Made by a program: the position numbers and the translations under genes. Below the pieces are notes generated by a model, which was not told the DNA's origin, did not search any database, and worked only from the letters and a program-made list of their open reading frames with translations. Shown here in pieces: positions 5,358 to 6,959 of a DNA stretch of 6,959 nucleotides. Source of the DNA: a bacterium (GTDB lineage: Bacteria; Krumholzibacteriota; Krumholzibacteriia; Krumholzibacteriales; WJIX01); assembly GCA_021160845.1 (NCBI GenBank), contig JAGHBT010000289.1, positions 1 to 6,959 on the forward strand. The letters are read 5' to 3'. Each line of letters begins with the position of its first letter. Within the stretch, counting starts at the first letter, position 1.

Positions 5358-6111
5358 ATTCTTCCCGTGAAATTGCCGCGAGCGCTTCTTTCGCGGCCAT
5401 CTGTTCTGCGTCTTTTTTGTTTTTACCTCTTCCACAACCGCGAACCTTTCCACCTATCTCCACTTCGACAAAAAATATTTTGTCATGTTCAGGCCCTCTG
5501 GTTAATTTTACTCTATAATCAGGGTACTTTCCGGATTCACGCTGCACCCTTTCCTGAAGCTTGCTTTTATAGTTTATAAGATCTCTGTCTTCGATGTCTT
5601 CATGCATATTACTCAGGACAAAACTTACAACAAAGGCCATTGCTACTTTAAAACCACCATCGTTATACAAAGCGCCGATAATTGCTTCCATAACATCCGC
5701 CAGTATCGAATCCTGGGTATGAACTCCATCTCGGTGCGCGTTTTTACTGAGGATTATATATTCTTTAAGTCCCAGTTTTTCCGCTTTCTTTGCCAGAATA
5801 TTTTTACTTACGAGAAGGGATTTTTTCTTGGTTAGTTTTCCTTCATTTTCATTTGGAAATTTCTTCATAAGGTAAGCAACAGTAGCAAGTCCCAAAACAG
5901 CGTCTCCTAGAAATTCAAGCCGTTCATATGTTACATCCTTCCTCTCAGAGGAAAGCATCCCAAGAACAGAGCTGTGCGTTAAAGCTTCAATCAGGTTTTT
6001 CCTGCGACGAAAACGATATCCTATCTTTTTTTCAAGAATGTCTAGATGGTCATCTCCACCATCAAAGACCCCCTGGAAAAAATCCTTAAAACGATTTATA
6101 AACTTACCCAT
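5356..6111 (-). CDS. rnc: Ribonuclease III
   Basis: This endonuclease cuts double-stranded RNA, acting in rRNA precursor processing and mRNA turnover as a homodimer. The 251-residue length is normal for bacteria. The catalytic domain (about 24-172) holds the signature ERLEFLGDAVL at 63-73 with E63, E66 and D70, a further acidic residue E90, and D139 and E142 in DSILADVMEAIIGALYNDGG. These match the metal-binding residues known from E. coli RNase III (E38, E41, D45, E65, D114, E117). The double-stranded RNA binding domain spans about 178-247 (YKSKLQE at its start, KKDAEQMAAKEAL at its end). The residue before the signature is Tyr (Y62) instead of the usual Asn. ATG 6111 lies 14 bases after the fabF stop and has only a weak ribosome binding site, so coupling to fabF is likely. 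Linkage to fabF is common in many bacterial groups. Confidence 0.97.
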   Translation of the reverse strand: MGKFINRFKDFFQGVFDGGDDHLDILEKKIGYRFRRRKNLIEALTHSSVLGMLSSERKDVTYERLEFLGDAVLGLATVAYLMKKFPNENEGKLTKKKSLLVSKNILAKKAEKLGLKEYIILSKNAHRDGVHTQDSILADVMEAIIGALYNDGGFKVAMAFVVSFVLSNMHEDIEDRDLINYKSKLQERVQRESGKYPDYRVKLTRGPEHDKIFFVEVEIGGKVRGCGRGKNKKDAEQMAAKEALAAISREE

Positions 6112-6125
6112 AAAAAATCAGCAGC

Positions 6126-6959
6126 TCAGTTATCAAAACTCTTTAGAACAAGACTTACATTATGTCCACCAAAACCAAATGAATTACTTATCACATAGCG
6201 CAGTTTCTTCTCACGCGCCTCCGGCACATGATTGAGAAGACAATCCTTATCGATATTTTTGAGATTTGCAGTGGGCGGCATAACATTATTTACCAAAGCC
6301 ATTGTGGATAAAATAAACTCTACTCCCGCGGCGCCTCCGAGAAGATGGCCGGTACAAGATTTTGTTGAACTGACATGAACAGAGCTATCTTTTCCGAAAA
6401 GAGACAATATAGCCTGTGCTTCAGCCTTGTCATTATACTTCGTAGATGTGCCGTGGGCATTTATATAATCGATGTCTTCAGGTCTAAGTCCGGCATCTTT
6501 CAGCGCCATCCGCATCGAGGCAATAGCTCCCTCTCCGCTTGGAGATGGAGAAGTTATATGATAGGCATCACTTGTCATACCAACCCCAACCATCTCGGCA
6601 TATATCTTCGCTCCTCTTTCCTTAGCGTGCTCAAGCTCCTCAAGGAGAATAATACCCGCGCCTTCAGCTACAACAAAGCCATCACGATCCGCATCAAATG
6701 GCCGACTCGCAGTCTGGGGATCATCATTCCGAGTTGAAAGGGCCTTCATTGAGCAGAAACCTCCAACTCCCATAGGAGAAATCGTAGCCTCTGTTCCACC
6801 TGTAACAGCCGCTTTCGCATAACCGCTTTTTATTGCCATCCATGAACTCGCAATAGCGTGCCCCCCTGAAGCGCAAGCGGAGACTGTAGCGTAGTTAGGC
6901 CCCTTGAATCCATACCGGATAGAAACCAGGCCGGAAGCCATATCGGCGATCATCATAGG
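6126..6959 (-). CDS. fabF: 3-oxoacyl-[acyl-carrier-protein] synthase II, 5' end outside the window (partial)
   Basis: This KAS II enzyme condenses malonyl-ACP with a growing acyl-ACP in fatty acid elongation. The frame runs off the right edge (last visible codon CCT, Pro, at 6957-6959); about 135 N-terminal residues are missing compared with E. coli FabF (about 413). Numbering from the Met at 6956, the nucleophile is C28 in VSACASGG, with H168 in NAHGTST, K199 and H204 in KSCTGHLLGGAAG, and the closing glycine-rich GFGGHN loop at 261-266. All catalytic residues are present. The Met at 6956 is internal, not a start, because it lies mid-domain in the IADMASGL segment. The stop TGA (6126-6128) is 14 bases before rnc. 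FabB is the alternative, but KAS II is the usual partner of rnc. An acpP gene just beyond the edge would be expected. Confidence 0.96.
   Translation of the reverse strand, partial: PMMIADMASGLVSIRYGFKGPNYATVSACASGGHAIASSWMAIKSGYAKAAVTGGTEATISPMGVGGFCSMKALSTRNDDPQTASRPFDADRDGFVVAEGAGIILLEELEHAKERGAKIYAEMVGVGMTSDAYHITSPSPSGEGAIASMRMALKDAGLRPEDIDYINAHGTSTKYNDKAEAQAILSLFGKDSSVHVSSTKSCTGHLLGGAAGVEFILSTMALVNNVMPPTANLKNIDKDCLLNHVPEAREKKLRYVISNSFGFGGHNVSLVLKSFDN

Noticed and set aside
5262..5835. Plus-strand open frames opposite the cysteine-rich gene and rnc
   Set aside because: They are antisense to a clearly conserved RNase III and encode unstructured, low-quality peptides.
6375..6737. Plus-strand 120-codon open frame opposite fabF
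   Set aside because: It is fully antisense to conserved KAS II catalytic motifs and has no domain of its own.

Overview
The window looks like a piece of chromosome from a Gram-negative (diderm) bacterium of moderate to low G+C. It encodes a lipoprotein with a lipobox, an outer-membrane beta-barrel protein of the OMPP1/FadL or PorV-like type, and the C-terminal end of what is probably another beta-barrel protein. The mix of FadL/PorV-like porin, a GAF-PAS hybrid kinase with a cysteine-bearing GAF domain and a fabF-rnc cluster would fit the FCB superphylum or a deltaproteobacterium-like lineage. That placement is inference; no marker gene here fixes the phylum. No tRNA, rRNA, CRISPR array, transposase or phage gene was seen.

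Left part, plus strand. Bases 2-85 carry a short open 3' end of an upstream gene whose last residues look like a final beta strand. After about 125 bases without a convincing gene or promoter comes a large soluble hybrid histidine kinase (GAF - coiled coil - PAS - HisKA - HATPase - receiver; 212-2386). A single-domain CheY-like receiver follows 18 bases later (2405-2770). Together they form a signalling pair with two receivers but no HPt or DNA-binding output domain in view.

Middle part, plus strand. A 123-base gap (2771-2893) holds a weak G:C hairpin plus T-run and an exact consensus sigma-70-type promoter (TTGACA, 17-base spacer, TATAAT) placed unusually close to the next start codon. It drives a small lipoprotein with one CxxCH motif, a Tyr/Trp-rich segment and a long charged tail (2894-3475). 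A TTG-started FadL/PorV-like outer-membrane protein follows (3517-4842). The two probably form one envelope operon.

Right part, minus strand. A housekeeping operon runs toward the porin: fabF (5' end outside the window), rnc (RNase III), then a cysteine-rich protein of unknown function whose ribosome binding site overlaps the rnc stop codon. Its end lies 19 bases from the porin's end, with no clear terminator between them.

No dramatic new system is visible. The least explained parts are the CxxCH lipoprotein beside the FadL-like porin, the eight-cysteine protein coupled to rnc, and the three-cysteine GAF domain of the kinase.
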